From Lonicera japonica (lineage: Eukaryota > Streptophyta > Magnoliopsida > Dipsacales > Caprifoliaceae), in contig CM038465.1 in NCBI GenBank assembly GCA_021464415.1, positions 82,432,919 through 82,496,918 on the forward strand: a DNA stretch of 64,000 bases, given 5' to 3'. Positions 11,610-23,147 of this stretch are shown piece by piece. Position numbers and translations under genes: made by a program. The notes below the pieces were generated by a model, which was not told where the DNA came from, made no database searches, and worked only from the letters and a program-made list of their open reading frames with translations. Every line of letters begins with the position of its first letter. The stretch's first letter is position 1.

Positions 11610-12232
11610 TTGGACATATATTGATTTATCTTTGGGCTATTTTGTGATCTATTTTGCTGCAGTTTTGGGGGTATATGTTACTGACATTGGCTACTTTGTT
11701 AGGACTTTTTTTTGACATATATTACTGTATCTTTGGGTTATTTTGTGATCTGTTTTCGTTGCAACTTTAAGGATATATATTGTCCATATTGGCTGCTTTG
11801 TTATAACTTTTTTTGGACGTATATATTGCTATATCTTTGGGCTATTTTTCTGATCTGTTTGCTGCATCTTTGGGGGTATATAATGTTGCCATTGGCTGTT
11901 TTGTTAGGACTGCTTTTTGGACATGTATTGATGTATCTTTGGGCTATTTTGTGATTTGTTTTGTTGCATCTTTGGGGGTATATATTGCTACCACTGGCTA
12001 CTTTGTTAGGACTATTTTTTGGACATATATTAATCCATCTTTGGGCTATTTTGTGATATGTTTTTCTGCATCTTTGGGGATATATTTTGCTCCCATTGGT
12101 TGCTTTGTTAGGGCTTTTTTTGGACATATATTGTTGCATCTTTGGGTTATTTTGTGATTTGTTTTGCTGCATCTTTGGGGGTATATATTGCTGCAATTGG
12201 ATGCTTTGTTTTAGTGTTTTTTTTGGTTTTTT
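11610..12232. repeat. Tandem array, six units of ~102 bp
   Basis: The landmark TTTGGGCTATTTTGTGAT recurs at 11631, 11732, 11836, 11938, 12040 and 12141, i.e. every 101-104 bases. Each unit contains GGACATATATTG, the landmark, a CTGCATCTTTGGGGGTATAT stretch and GGCTGCTTTGTTAGGAC. Three of the five intervals are divisible by three (101, 104, 102, 102, 101 give two). The plus frame 11813-12157 is nevertheless open for 114 codons with a ~34-residue hydrophobic repeat, and the minus frame 12196-11801 is open for 131 codons with a Lys/Asn/Gln-rich repeat. I do not recognise a protein family. A minisatellite is the simplest reading. Confidence 0.85.
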
Positions 12233-12599
12233 GTTGCAGTTTTTGATATTGTTAACAAAGGTGCAAATTTCATGGATGAAACTTTCTTAACTAAATCAAC
12301 TTAAATCAAAACAATGTTTAGCGGAGAGAATCATGGATGAAACTTAGTTGCTCCCACTAAATTGAAACCGAACTTTTACATTTGGTTTAGGTTTGGGATA
12401 CCCAAGTTCCCACCCCGACCGAAATCAAAAACACCCCTAGCACTAATTAGCGTTAATGCACTTGTATTTTTGTTAGTCCTTTATTTGACCTTTTTCCTTA
12501 TTTATGTATTTAGGAGGCAAAAAAAAATTTATTTAAAGCACTATTGGAGTTCGTAAATGTTGAGTCTGATTGACCTTGGAACAAGTACGTTGGTGGCAT
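12233..12599. other. Intergenic DNA with a repeat fragment
   Basis: Around 12360-12440 there is AACCGAAC, then CCCCGACCGAAATCAAAAACACCCCTAGC. This resembles the ends of the 'ACCGAAACCG...ACACCC' elements seen again near 47701 and 52150, but only one end is visible. Confidence 0.4.
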
Positions 12600-12979
12600 C
12601 TCTCTCTATTTATGTTTTTCGTTACTGGAATCAATAATAGTTTACAAAATTTTTTCGTTACTATATACAGTAGTAGTTTTTATACGTTACAAGAAAGAAT
12701 TTTAATAATAATTAAATAAAATATAGTAACGGTCTTTTAATTTTAGTAACGAATGAAAAGCATGACAAAAAATCAATTTCTCAACGTCTTGAAGATGTCT
12801 GTCACGGTTAAAATATGTTACAAATGTAATTATAGTAACGATCCTTAATTAATTTCAGTAACGATTTTTATCCGTTACTATGTCAACTGCCACGCCTAAA
12901 TAGTAGCAGACATTTTGCGTTATTAAAATTTTCTATAATGCAAAATCTATATTACAAAATGCCTATTTTGGGGTAGTGA
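12600..12979. mobile_element. Terminal fragment of a CACTA (En/Spm)-like element
   Basis: The right edge reads ...CCTATTTTGGGGTAGTG, whose reverse complement starts CACTACCCCAAAATAGG, the terminal CACTA signature. Inside it, the motif CGTTACT / AGTAACG recurs in both orientations at least six times between about 12615 and 12880, like the subterminal transposase-binding repeats of CACTA elements. No matching left CACTA end or 3-bp duplication was found, so this is a truncated end or solo relic. Confidence 0.5.
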
Positions 12980-13042
12980 GGGACGCCCCATAGAGAAACA
13001 GATCATCATATTGAACTAGAGCTGGATGCCAGCCTTTAGTTC

Positions 13043-13424
13043 TGTGACGCCCTGAGTGATGAGTACTCCCTTGTGTGGAGGAATGGTAGCTCGAGCGATG
13101 AGTACTCCCTTGTGTGGAGGAATGGTAGCTCAAAGGGGGCATCCACACCGGAAGTTGGGGGATCCTTGGAGACCCATATAAGTAAGATATGGTCGCTAAT
13201 TAAGTACGAGGCCTTTTGGGTAGCTCACTGGCTTCGAATCCCATGAGAACTCCGAAGTTAAGCGTGCTTGGACCAGAGAAATCCAGGGATGGGTGACCCC
13301 CTGGGAAGCTGGTCGTGAGCTCCCAAAAACAAAGCCGTGAGGGTAGATGTCCTGGGGCTGATGCCTGGCTAGGACGCTACCCAGAGCGGACAATATCGTA
13401 CTGAGGTGCGACCGGGTCGTTACA
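13043..13424 (+). mobile_element. Solo LTR of a Cassandra-type TRIM
   Basis: It starts TGTGACGCCC, ends GGTCGTTACA and is flanked by a perfect AGTTC duplication at 13038-13042 and 13425-13429, so it is one complete LTR left after LTR-LTR recombination. The body holds a 5S rRNA-like block followed by GAGCTCCCAAAAACAAAGCC and AGCGGACAATATCGT, the layout I know from Cassandra LTRs. Bases 13054-13092 are repeated at 13093-13131 with one difference (39-bp tandem duplication). It has no coding capacity. Solo status depends on no second LTR lying in this window, and none was seen. Confidence 0.85.
13218..13325 (+). other. 5S rRNA-like segment inside the Cassandra LTR
   Basis: AACTCCGAAGTTAAGCGTGC and GGGATGGGTGAC match the conserved internal promoter region (box A, intermediate element and box C) of plant 5S rRNA genes. 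The 5' and 3' stems (GGGTAGCTCAC / GTGAGCTCCC) differ from true 5S but still pair with each other. In Cassandra elements such a segment can recruit RNA polymerase III. It is not a bona fide 5S gene, because the termini diverge and it lies within an LTR. Confidence 0.85.
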
Positions 13425-13599
13425 AGTTCTCGTAGCTTTCTGTGTGTCCCAACCTGAGCTGGCCAAACTTTGAAAATAGCTAAAGGAACAATTAGATGTG
13501 GGTTTAGTGTAGTCAGCCAAATCACGTAACGTACAAAGCCCCGATCCTCTTTCAGAAGAAACAAAGCAATTCCTTAAGAATGTGTGTCGACTATTAAGC

Positions 13600-13830
13600 T
13601 CTTAATAAAGTAACCATAAGGATTACTATCCCATCCCTTTAGTAGCCAATTGCTTCGATTAACTCAACCGGGCAAAAATATTCACAAAGCTTGATCTCAG
13701 ATCCGAGAATTGGCAAATTCGTATTGCGGCAGGTGATGAGGGAAAAACCCCATGCATCACAAAATATGGAGCTTATGAATTTGGTTTGCACGAGAATTGG
13801 ACCAAGAGTAGTAGAAAGGAGCTGAAGTAA
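13600..13830 (+). pseudogene. Ty3/gypsy reverse transcriptase scrap
   Basis: Reading plus, [20 protein letters not shown] followed by [15 protein letters not shown] corresponds to the gypsy RT block around the first catalytic aspartate (K-[LM]-D-L-x-S-G-Y-x-Q). Upstream, NKVTIR and IPSL suggest the preceding N-K-Y-P-[IL]-P motif after frameshifts. No LTRs or other domains are nearby, so this is a short fossil. Confidence 0.7.
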
Positions 13831-15107
13831 AATGGGGCAAATATTTTTCTTTTTACGTCAAATACTAAGAAAAACACAAGTCTCTTAGAAAAAGATTGCA
13901 GAAACTATTTTTACATATTAATAATATTACATATTTTGTCACAAAGTGTTTCATTAATGGGATCATTTTTTTTTAAATCTTTTTACTATTTTCCAACAAC
14001 ATATTTTATATTTTATCTTGAAATTATACGTATTAATTATGTTCCTAAAAAAATTATTGATCGAACATGTTTTGGAAATATTAGTACGACCATTTTCTAG
14101 AAGAACAAACCAAGCAATAGCATTGGATGAAGTAACGTGAGATACATCAATTACCTTTTATTTATTTTTAGTTAAAAATACGTCAAATATTTATTAACAA
14201 AGAAAATATACGGCAAATCTCTTAAATATTTTTTTGCATAAACCCTTATATTTTATCACAAAGTTTTTAATGGGATCACAATTTTTTTTTCTGTTTTTAC
14301 TTTTGTATTATCTCTTTCATTTTATATTAGCCATTGTATCTAGTAAAACTGCGGCCTTCTAAAAATTTGATCTGCTCGGGAAGAAAACTACATTTTCTAG
14401 TGTTTTCAATTTATTTATTTAAAAAAAATAAAAAATTGAACTACATATATTCTAAGTTTGACCATAGATGAACAAGAATAGCAATAGTTGTTGTGAAGTA
14501 ATAAGGCTCGACTTCCCAATCAAATGGTGTTTTCCAGGGTAGCATATATGCATGTGATCTCATCGTGCATGCCATTTATTCTGAATATTAATTAATTAAA
14601 GGGAGACAATAAAATTTATACGTATACACACACATATATATATATATATATAAGATAATAAGAATAATACCAATGACAACATTGATAAAATTTTGTTCTT
14701 TATCAAAATATATAGATTAATCAATGAGAATGGTAGAACTGCTAAAACAGGCGTGACTGTTGACAACACTGCTTCACCTTGCAAATGACTCCTCATTAAT
14801 TATTTTTAACTTTGCAATTACAATAATTAAAAGAGTATTTTTTCTTCCAGCCAATCAGAAAGTTTTGTTTTCCAATTCCGACCAACCGCCACAGACAAAG
14901 TCAACTATTGTGCGTAAACCCTGGCCAGCCAAAAAGACTTTTCCTTTTTCAATTCCAAATTTGGTGCAATTTCAATTTCAATTTCAATTTGGACAATGTC
15001 TTTGACCCTACCTGATAGAGCTGACGAACCATCGCATCATACCCCGAATATTCCCACATCTCACAATCTTACAATCAAGCACGGCAAGTTTCGGTGTGTA
15101 TTCAATC
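13831..15107. other. AT-rich intergenic DNA
   Basis: No gene recognised. It holds a (TA)n run preceded by a CA run at about 14624-14652 and a CAATTT pentamer/hexamer repeat near 14965-14990. Open frames there are short and resemble no known protein. Confidence 0.55.
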
Positions 15108-15110
15108 TAA

Positions 15111-15644
15111 GGGTGCGTTTGATTGCAAGCGTGGAATTTGCATGGAAAAAAAATAAGTTACCGGTAATTGAATTGCCTAGAATTGAGTTGCATGAAAAAT
15201 GAAGTGTAGTGTGTTTGATTGCCTTATTTTTACCGGAAAATATTGGTTGTATTGTGGCATTTTTAATGTAGAAAAAATTATGGGTATTTTTTTTTTACAA
15301 ATTTTATAGTCATGATGGATCTTGTTTAATTGATCTTGATGAGTAGATTTTAAATATAAATTTTTTATTAAATTTTGAATTTTGTAGTTTAAGTTATAGC
15401 ATTTTTAGTGTAGAAAATGAGTAAAATGTTGTCTCGAAAATCGTGCAATTGCCTGGAAAATAAAAATAGCCCCCCCCCCCCCCCAAAGAAAATATTTTCC
15501 TTGTTTACAAGGAAAATGTAAGTATGTGAGCCAAAAGTGGGAATTCAATTGCCTAGAAAAAAAAGCCAATCAAACACCTTAAGTTGTCAAATCAAGTGGA
15601 AAATGGATATTTTCCATGGAAAATACTCCCAATCAAACACACCC
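15111..15644. mobile_element. Tourist-like (PIF/Harbinger) MITE
   Basis: The ends are inverted: GGGTGCGTTTGATTG at the left and the reverse complement GGGTGTGTTTGATTG at the right, with one mismatch. TAA stands at 15108-15110 and again at 15645-15647, the three-base target expected for PIF/Harbinger elements. The interior contains GGAAAATAT-type palindromic pieces and a 15-C homopolymer near 15470-15484. There is no transposase. Confidence 0.75.
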
Positions 15645-15647
15645 TAA

Positions 15648-16937
15648 TATTTTTTTGGATTTTTGAAGTTTAATGGTATTTAATTAAGATTTTTTAAAAT
15701 TTGTTAAAATTTTGATACATTTAATTTGAATTTTAAATTATTCTTCTAAATCTTATTATATTCAAAACTTCAATGAATTTGAAAGATTTTATTTATTAAT
15801 AGATTGCGGTGGATTTTAACGTTTTAGTACAAGTACCAAATTCACTTAGAAATTTCATCTCATACCAAAATATTTTACATTTCTTACTTTCTCAACCCTC
15901 ACCTCCTTCTTCCTCACAAAACCCTTGGTACTCCATTCTGTGACAAACACATAAGTTTATTTTCTTTATTGTGTAAGCCTTTCTTCTCTCTCTTCATTAT
16001 TCTGGTCATCATGCATTTATGTTACAATGTTTTTGCATCTTAAATATACAACTAATAATTTTTTACGTAAAGATTTGTGAAGATATTTTTTTCCTAATTT
16101 TTTAATTTGATATCTATTACATCTCATATGCAATTATATAATCACGTTTTTTTAGGAATTTAAACAAAAAATAAATTGCAATACTTACAAAATACAAAAA
16201 ATGCATCTTTTTTTTTTGGGTACAATTTAACATCAATCAAAATTATCTTCTTCTAACCTTTTTTATATGTTTCTAGTAATTTCTTTGTAGATTACTAGTA
16301 AGTTGATTAGAAAAAAAGCATACACTTCTTTATATATTTCTAATTATCTTTTTTTATTGATTTCTAGTAATTTGATTAGAAAAACTATATGCCTTTTAAT
16401 TATTCTGTAAAAATTGAGAATGAGAGTGCATGTGTTGTACGTTTATTAGAAATAGTTTGATGCACTATTCCCTCTCTTTCTAGTTAAATAGTTGGGTTCA
16501 AGGGTTTGTTTTTCCAACATTGTAGGGTTTTGAAATTATTATTGGTCTTTTTGCTAGATCATATTATATGCGGTGATGATCTATAAGGAATAGGATGTGT
16601 AATTATTAGCCAGTAACTTCTGGTCCTTTAGGTTTAAAGCAAAAATGGATAATTATAATTTATATGTCTAATTTGATAATTTCTAAGGTCCTGATTAATT
16701 TTATTTTATTGTTTGTTTATTAGCTAATCTTTTATTATTAGGAGAATCCATAAATTTATTAAAATCTACAAAAATACTAAATAATACATGCATTAAAACA
16801 TGTCAGAATCTATATAGACTTAAAGCAATCCATGAATTCAGCAAAATTCACAGATTATAAAAAGTTAGTCACACTCTTTTAAAATTTAAATTGAATACAC
16901 TCCCTTAATACAAGGGGTGTTATTTCCACACCACCAA
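15648..16937. other. AT-rich intergenic DNA
   Basis: No gene or structured repeat recognised. A pyrimidine-rich patch near 15895-16000 resembles a plant 5' leader, but no coding frame follows it. Confidence 0.5.
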
Positions 16938-17130
16938 TTACTTTAAGGGTGATTTACCTTTTGACCTCCATTTATTTACCCCTCTTCCACTTTGGCACCC
17001 AAAGTTTACATTAATTATCCTTTGACACCCAATTGGATGGATTTCGTCCAATCAAAAAGTCAAACCGTTAAATCATTTTTCAATACCAAAAATACCCCTG
17101 CGGCTAGATTTAAATGAAAACTAAGCTACT

Positions 17131-18740
17131 TTCACAAGACCATATCTCACTCGATTCACGACCAAATGATGCGATGCACATATGGTTGAAAAGCTCTTGC
17201 AACATAGAGTAAGAATACATTAATAATATTCAATAATAAGCAATCAAATTGCCTCGAAATTGCCGCCAAAGTTGACAAAAAATCACTTTATTCAAAAAAA
17301 AGTTTCACGAACCCATTTTCACAAGGCCATATCTCACTCAATTTACGTCCAAATGACACGATCCACATATGGTTGGAAAGCTCTTGCAACATATATTATG
17401 AACACATTAATAATATTCAATAATAAGCAATCTAATTGCCTCGAAATTGCTCCCAAACTTGAAAAAAACTCACTTTTTTTTTTGACAAAAAGTCACTTTT
17501 TTCAAAAAAAAGTTCCACGAACCCATTTTCAGAAGGCCATATCTCACTCGATTCACGTTCAAATGACGCGATCCACATATGGTTGGAAAGCTTTTGCAAT
17601 AAAGATTATGAAAACATTAATAATATTCAATAATAAGCAATCTAATTGCCTCGAAATTGCTGCCAAACTTCAAAAAATCTCACTTTTTTTGGGCAAAAAA
17701 TCACTTTTTTCAAAAAAAAAATTCCACAAACCTATTTTCACAAGGCCATATCTCACTCTATTCACGTCCAAATGACGCGATCCACATATGGTTAGAAAGC
17801 TCTTGCAACAAAGATTATGAAAACATTAATAATATTCAATAATAAGCAATCTAATTCCCTTGAACTCGCAGGCAAAGTTGACAAAAACTCAATTTTTCTT
17901 TGATAAAAAATCACTTTTTTAAAAAAAAGGGTTCACGAACTCATTTTCGCAAGGCCATATCTCACTCGATTCACGTTCAAATGATGTCATCCATATATGA
18001 TTGGAAAGCTATTGCAACAAAGATTATGAAAACATTAATAATATTCAATAATAAGCAATCTAATTGCCTCGAAATTGCTCCCAAACTTGAAAAAAATTCA
18101 CTTTTTTTTGGCAAAAAATCACTTTTTTCAAAAAAAAGTTCCACAAACCCATTTTCACAAGGCCATATCTCACTCGATTCATGTCCAAATGACGCGATCA
18201 ACATATGGTTGGAAAACTCTTGCAATAAAGATTATGAAAACATTAATAATATTCAATAATAAGAATCTAAATTGCCTCGAAATTGCTGCCAAACTTGAAA
18301 AAAACTCACTTTTTGGGGCAAAAAATCACTTTTTTTCAAAAAAAAGTTCCACGAACCCATTTTTACAAGGCCATATCTCACTCAATTTACGTCCAAATGA
18401 CGCGATCCACATATGGTTGGAAAGCTCTTGCAACAAAAATTATGAAAACATTAATAATATTCAAGAATAAGCGATCCAATTGCCTCGAAATCGCAGGCAA
18501 AGTTGATAAAAACTCAATTTTTCTTTGATAAAAATCACTTTTTTTTAAAAAAAAAAGGGTTTCACAAACTCATTTTCACAACGCCATATCTCACTCGATT
18601 CACGTCCAAATGATGTCATCCATATATGATTGGAAAGCTATTGCAACATAAATTATAAATACACTAATAATGTCCAATAATAAGCAATTTAAATGCCATG
18701 AAATGGCTTCCAAAGTTGATAAAAAATTATTTTTTTTAAA
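17131..18740 (+). repeat. Left arm: eight direct ~208-bp units
   Basis: The landmark CATATCTCACTC occurs at 17141, 17328, 17538, 17747, 17956, 18164, 18372 and 18585, an average spacing close to 208. Each unit carries CACATATGGTTGGAAAGCTC, ATTAATAATATTCAATAATAAGC, TTGCCTCGAAATTGC and a T/A-rich spacer with CACTTTTTTC. Frames up to 171 codons arise simply because the unit is open in one frame; the encoded repeats match no family I know. Confidence 0.9.
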
Positions 18741-18779
18741 AAAAACATTCACTAGCATACTACAAAATATTATTAATGT

Positions 18780-19690
18780 ATTCATAATCTATGTTACAAG
18801 ATCTTTCCAACCATATATGGATCGCGTCATTTGGACATGAATCGAGTGAGATATGGTCTTGTGAAAATGGGTTCTTAGAATTTCTTTTTTAAAAAAGTGA
18901 TTTTTTTTTAAAAAGTGATTTTTTGTCAAAAAAACTGAGTTTTTTTCAAGTTTGGCAGTAGTTTCGAGGAAATGATATTGATTATTATGGAATAATATTA
19001 ATGTGCTCATAATCTATGTTTCAAAAGCTTTACAACCATATGTTGATCGCGTCATTTGAACGTGAATTAAGTGAGATATGGCCTTGTGAAATTGAGTCCG
19101 TGGAACTTTTTTTTGAAAAAGTGATTTTTTGTCAAAAAAGTGAGTTTTTTTTCAAGTTTGACAGCAATTTCGAGGCAATTAGATTGCTTATTTTTTAATA
19201 TTATTAATGTGTTCATAATCTATGTTTCAAGAGCTTTCCAACCATATGTGGATCGCGTCATTTGGACGTGAATCGAGTGAGATATGGCCTTGTGAAAATG
19301 TGTTTGTGGAACTTTTTTTTGAAAAAAGTGATTTTTGTCAAAAAAGTGAGTTTTTTCAAGTTTTGCATCAATTTCGAGGCAATTAGATTGCTTATTATTG
19401 AATATTATTAATGTGTTCATAATCTATGTTGCAAGAGCTTTCCAACCATATGTGGATCCCGTCATTTGGACGTGAATCGAAGTGAGATATGGCCTTGTGA
19501 AAATGGGTTCATGATTTTTTTTTAAAAAGTGATTTTTTGTCAACTTTGACGGCAATTTTGAGGCAATTAGATTGCTTATTATTGAATATTATTAATTTAT
19601 TCATAATCTATGTTGCAATAGCTTTCTAACCATATGTGGATCACATCATTTGGACGTGAATCAAGTGAGATATAGCCTTGTGAAAATGGC
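18780..19690 (-). repeat. Right arm: five inverted ~208-bp units
   Basis: The reverse complement of the same unit recurs with GAGATATGG landmarks near 18850, 19072, 19279, 19482 and 19668. The turn between arms lies at about 18740-18780. The arms are unequal, so about three left-arm units have no partner. Confidence 0.88.
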
Positions 19691-19877
19691 TTGGTTTTTA
19701 TTTAAATTCAGCCACAGGGGTATTTTTGGTATTGAAAAGGGATTTAACGGTTTGACTTTTTGACCAGACGGAATCCATCCAAATGGGTGTCAAAGGATAA
19801 TTAATGTAAACTTTGGGTGCCAAAGTGGAATATGTGTAAATAAATGGTGGTTAAAAGGTAAATCACCCATACTTTAA

Positions 19878-20507
19878 CTTTACTTGAAGGCAAAAGAAAA
19901 AAAATACATATATACTTTACTTATAACCAACGAGAAAATATAAACAAACTCGCTTACAATGTAATGACTGAGGTTGCATGCAAAGTTAGGGTTTTAAACT
20001 ATACTTTCGGATCAATTCAAGGCTCTGTTTGGTGCGACAAATAAAAATATCGGATAAGATACAAAACATCAGATTAAATAATCTCAGTAAGTCAAGTTAA
20101 TTTATCTTGTATTTTCGGGGATAAGTCATTAAGTCAAGTTAATTTATCCAATTTTTTATCCTATTTGGAGTTGTCACAAACATGGGATAGAAATATATAA
20201 TCCTATGCGGACATGCCACATATAGCCTAAGGGTATTATAGGTAGGATTCTAGTAAGGGAATCAATCAATAATAGGCATATATGGTTCACATAATAAAAA
20301 TTAAGGGTTTAAAGAACAAGATTATGAGATGGATCTTATTTGGATATGAATAAGATTGGGAGATGGATACTTTATACTTTAATTTCAACTAATAGATTTT
20401 GCTCCAAATTGAGAATTGAACGAATACTCGAGATATGAAGATTTTGCATTGGAGATGTAATCATTCATTATTGTAAGGAGAAATTTTTATTTTAATTAAA
20501 GATAAAG

Positions 20508-20575
<68 letters not shown>

Positions 20576-21311
20576 AGTGAGGTGCTCTTTTGAAGCGTAG
20601 AAGAGTAAACATTTGAGTTATGGGGTGAAAGTAAGTAATGAAGTAGAATCAAGTAAAGCGCGGTACATAAAATAGCAAACATGTTTAATATTGTGAACAC
20701 GCAAAGAAAATAAAATATTTTCCTCAAAGGCAAAAAAAAGAGAAAAAAAAATATAAATGATTATAAAAAATCAATCTACAAATTTAAATTTGCTAAAAGA
20801 AAAAATCATGTAGTTTTGCAAAATTTAGGAAAAATAGAGAAAAAACAATTACTATTGCTCTAATACTATTAATTTGAATGACGTAATGTGTATGAAAAAA
20901 TTGTATGTAAGAAACACATATTGTATTATCTTATAAATTTAAATAAGGGTCATTTGAGTTTAGATTCCACAGTTTTATCATTTTTGAATTGGGGATCCAC
21001 ATTTTTTTTATTTTTTGAAATTTGATGTCCAAAATGAACGGTTCTATTAATCATCAACATGTAAAAACATTAGTCAACATTAAAGTTGAGCTAAAATTCC
21101 TAAAATACCCCTAACTCCATCTTCTTCATTTGCTTAGCCACAATAAAAGAACCAGAAAGATGGACCACAAGCCATCAAACCATTTTCATCTTTCTCTCCA
21201 CTGTCATCACGTTCACGTTCACGTTCACTTTCTCATTTTTCTTTACATTTTCTTAAAAAAATACCATAGATAAAGACCAAACCATCACCCCCATTTTATT
21301 TATCTCATCTC
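19878..21311. other. AT-rich intergenic DNA
   Basis: No gene recognised. At 20020 GGCTCTGTTTGGTGCGACAAA looks like one end of a Tourist-like MITE, with GTTGTCACAAACATGGGAT near 20172 as possible inner sequence, but a clean partner end is missing. The (ATT)n run at 20508-20574 is listed separately. Confidence 0.5.
20508..20574. repeat. (ATT)n microsatellite
   Basis: About 22 near-perfect trinucleotide units, preceded by TAAAGATAAAG. Confidence 0.95.
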
Positions 21312-21316
21312 TCCAA

Positions 21317-21576
21317 TGTTAAATTACACAACATAAAATAGAAAGCTTATATTGATGAGCTACAAGAATCCCAAATGGGTTACATTGTTATTACTATCTT
21401 AAGTTTACAATACAAAACTAACTACTATATACTATTACAAATGAGAGAAACTAATTATGACATTGGGAGAAAAAGAAATAAATATAAAAGATGAAAGAAA
21501 GGGATCCAAGAGAGGAAGGGATCCAATGGAGGAAGGGATCCAATAGTATCCTAATAGTATTCTAGGTATTCTAACA
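21317..21576 (-). repeat. LTR (3' in element sense)
   Basis: On the minus strand it starts TGTTAGAATACC and ends TTTAACA. It carries three GGATCC-containing short repeats (AAGGGATCCAA type). It matches 23961-24219 with few differences. Confidence 0.88.
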
Positions 21577-21790
21577 CCCCCCTCAAACTCAAGGTGGTAT
21601 GAAGAAACCAACTTGAGTTTGAAGAGAGATAACGGAAAGATAAAGAAGAACAAGCTACCCAAACAGCTATTGAGAAACTGAACAATATGCTATTGAATGA
21701 TAAAAAAAGTTCAAAAATTCTGACGATCATCAGTACTAAAATTCAAGATAGCACTGAGGCCAGAAGAAGGATAATCAAAAGAATTATATC

Positions 21791-22510
21791 CTAAAACTGT
21801 CCGGTTGGGATTCGATGATCCGGCAACCTCCGCAACATAACCCAATGAGAAGATCCCCCTGAAAATCCTTCCAAACGAGCTTGGTAATCTGACATATTCG
21901 GATATGTCGGAAAAGCCCTGTGTTCTGAATGATTCATGGTAGTCGGAAGGATATTAGATGCAATATTTTTTGCCGACATGAAGAGCCAGAATAAGCCTTC
22001 GGAGCAAGGATAACCCGACAGATCTTCATTGATCGGAAGAACCCCAGGTTGTGGAAGATTCACAGTAGTCGGAACAACCTCAGGTGCAAAATTATCTGCC
22101 AACGATAAAAATCTTAAGGAACTTCCAAGAGGAGGTAAGACAAGGGATGTGTTAGCGCTAGAATACCCTCCTCCTAATCTAACTTATAACACTGTTACCC
22201 GGGATTATAAAGCTTCTAATTTTTGTTGAAGAGAAGTTAGAAGAGCAGTATAACCACCAATAGAATTATCGATCCTCGCTCGAGCTTCAAAATAAAACGA
22301 CGTGAGAGTTTCAAGATGTTTGTAGTCGGGAACATGTTTCAAAATACTTACAATATTTTTTACCCCAAAAACAGAGAATATGGTATAATAATCTTGACGA
22401 GTAAGCTCACATGGAAAAAATTTAGCCGTTTCACAAAATGGAGGACAAGCTCTACGGAAATAAGCACAAGCAGCACATGGAGTGCCTCTAGAGCGGACAG
22501 TGTTTGACAT
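21791..22510 (-). pseudogene. Captured LOB-domain (LBD) coding sequence
   Basis: From ATG 22510 the frame reads CAACAYFRRACPPFC, exactly the CX2CX6CX3C zinc-binding block that begins a LOB domain. A GAS-like block follows (FGVKNIVSILKHV), then a leucine-spaced helix ending LTSLQQKLEAL. LBD proteins are plant DNA-binding regulators of organ boundaries and other programmes. A TAA at 22205 ends the frame at 101 residues, but the same frame continues past it and a second TAA at 22184 to a TAG at 21791, so an ancestral protein of about 239 residues is likely. No intron is seen. Position between a primer site and a purine tract marks it as captured. Two stops argue against full-length function, although a 101-residue LOB-only protein could still be made. 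Confidence 0.75.
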
Positions 22511-23147
22511 AATTTTGATAAGAAAACTGGGATTTTCGGAGTGATGAAGAGGAAAAAGGGATAAGAGACTGAAATTTTTTAGAGTGATGAGATAGATTGG
22601 GCTGGAGAGTTATGGCCCTGGACGGATTTTGAATTGTGAAAAACTTTCGAGGATTTTGAAACTGAAAACTTTTTGAGGATTTCAAAATCGGAAACACTAA
22701 CTTCCGGTTAGATTTGGACTTGACATGACTGTAAGGAGAAGTGCCACGCATGAGCGCGCGTGGCTGATTTTGGATAAACATTCTGGGTTAAAACACAAGT
22801 CGTAGAAACTTTAAGGGGTTAAAATGAGAATAACTGAATCTTTTGAAACTTTTTTCCTTTTTTTTACAACAGCAAAATCCCCTAAAGTGCCGATTTGAGT
22901 GATCTTGCAGCTGTAGCTCCAACCTACATAATTAAAGCTGATTGTTGCTTTTCCTTTAAACCAGCAAAATAATTAAAGCTGCCAGAATCTTGAGGAGACT
23001 ACTGCTACGATTAGTACTGCGGTAAAATGTAAAAATAGGGCTGCTGCTAGAGCCCATACGGGTGAAATTATCACATCATCGACATGAGTTCCTCTTGGGT
23101 AAAGTAATTGGAGAGGCGGTGCATCAAATCGGCGATGCCATAGGAGG

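Larger units (their letters stand above)
16947..19868. mobile_element. Giant foldback Mutator-like element built of ~208-bp units
   Basis: The outer ~184 bases at each side are inverted copies (GGGTGATTTACCTTTTGACC at the left; the reverse complement of the right end has AACC at the last four positions). They are flanked by 9-bp repeats TTACTTTAA (16938-16946) and ATACTTTAA (19869-19877), one mismatch, the length left by Mutator-like transposases. Between the terminal repeats lie eight direct units, then five in reverse, so most of the element is a large interrupted palindrome. No transposase or other gene is seen, so it would be non-autonomous. If transcribed through, it would form a very long hairpin RNA. 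Confidence 0.8.

Noticed and set aside
13218..13325. A genuine 5S rRNA gene
   Set aside because: Only the internal promoter part is conserved; the 5' and 3' ends differ and the segment is within an LTR with its own target duplication.
14760..15202. Two overlapping frames of 81 and 68 codons
   Set aside because: No homology, no splice or codon-usage support, and the second overlaps the left end of the Tourist-like MITE.
17260..18528. Series of 119-171-codon frames that look like a repetitive protein family
   Set aside because: They arise because the ~208-bp array unit is open in one frame; spacing is not kept as a multiple of three, the frame shifts between units, and the same unit is inverted in the right arm.
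22205..22510. An intact, independent LBD gene
   Set aside because: It lies between LTRs, primer site and purine tract of a retroelement, and two in-frame stops interrupt the longer ancestral frame.
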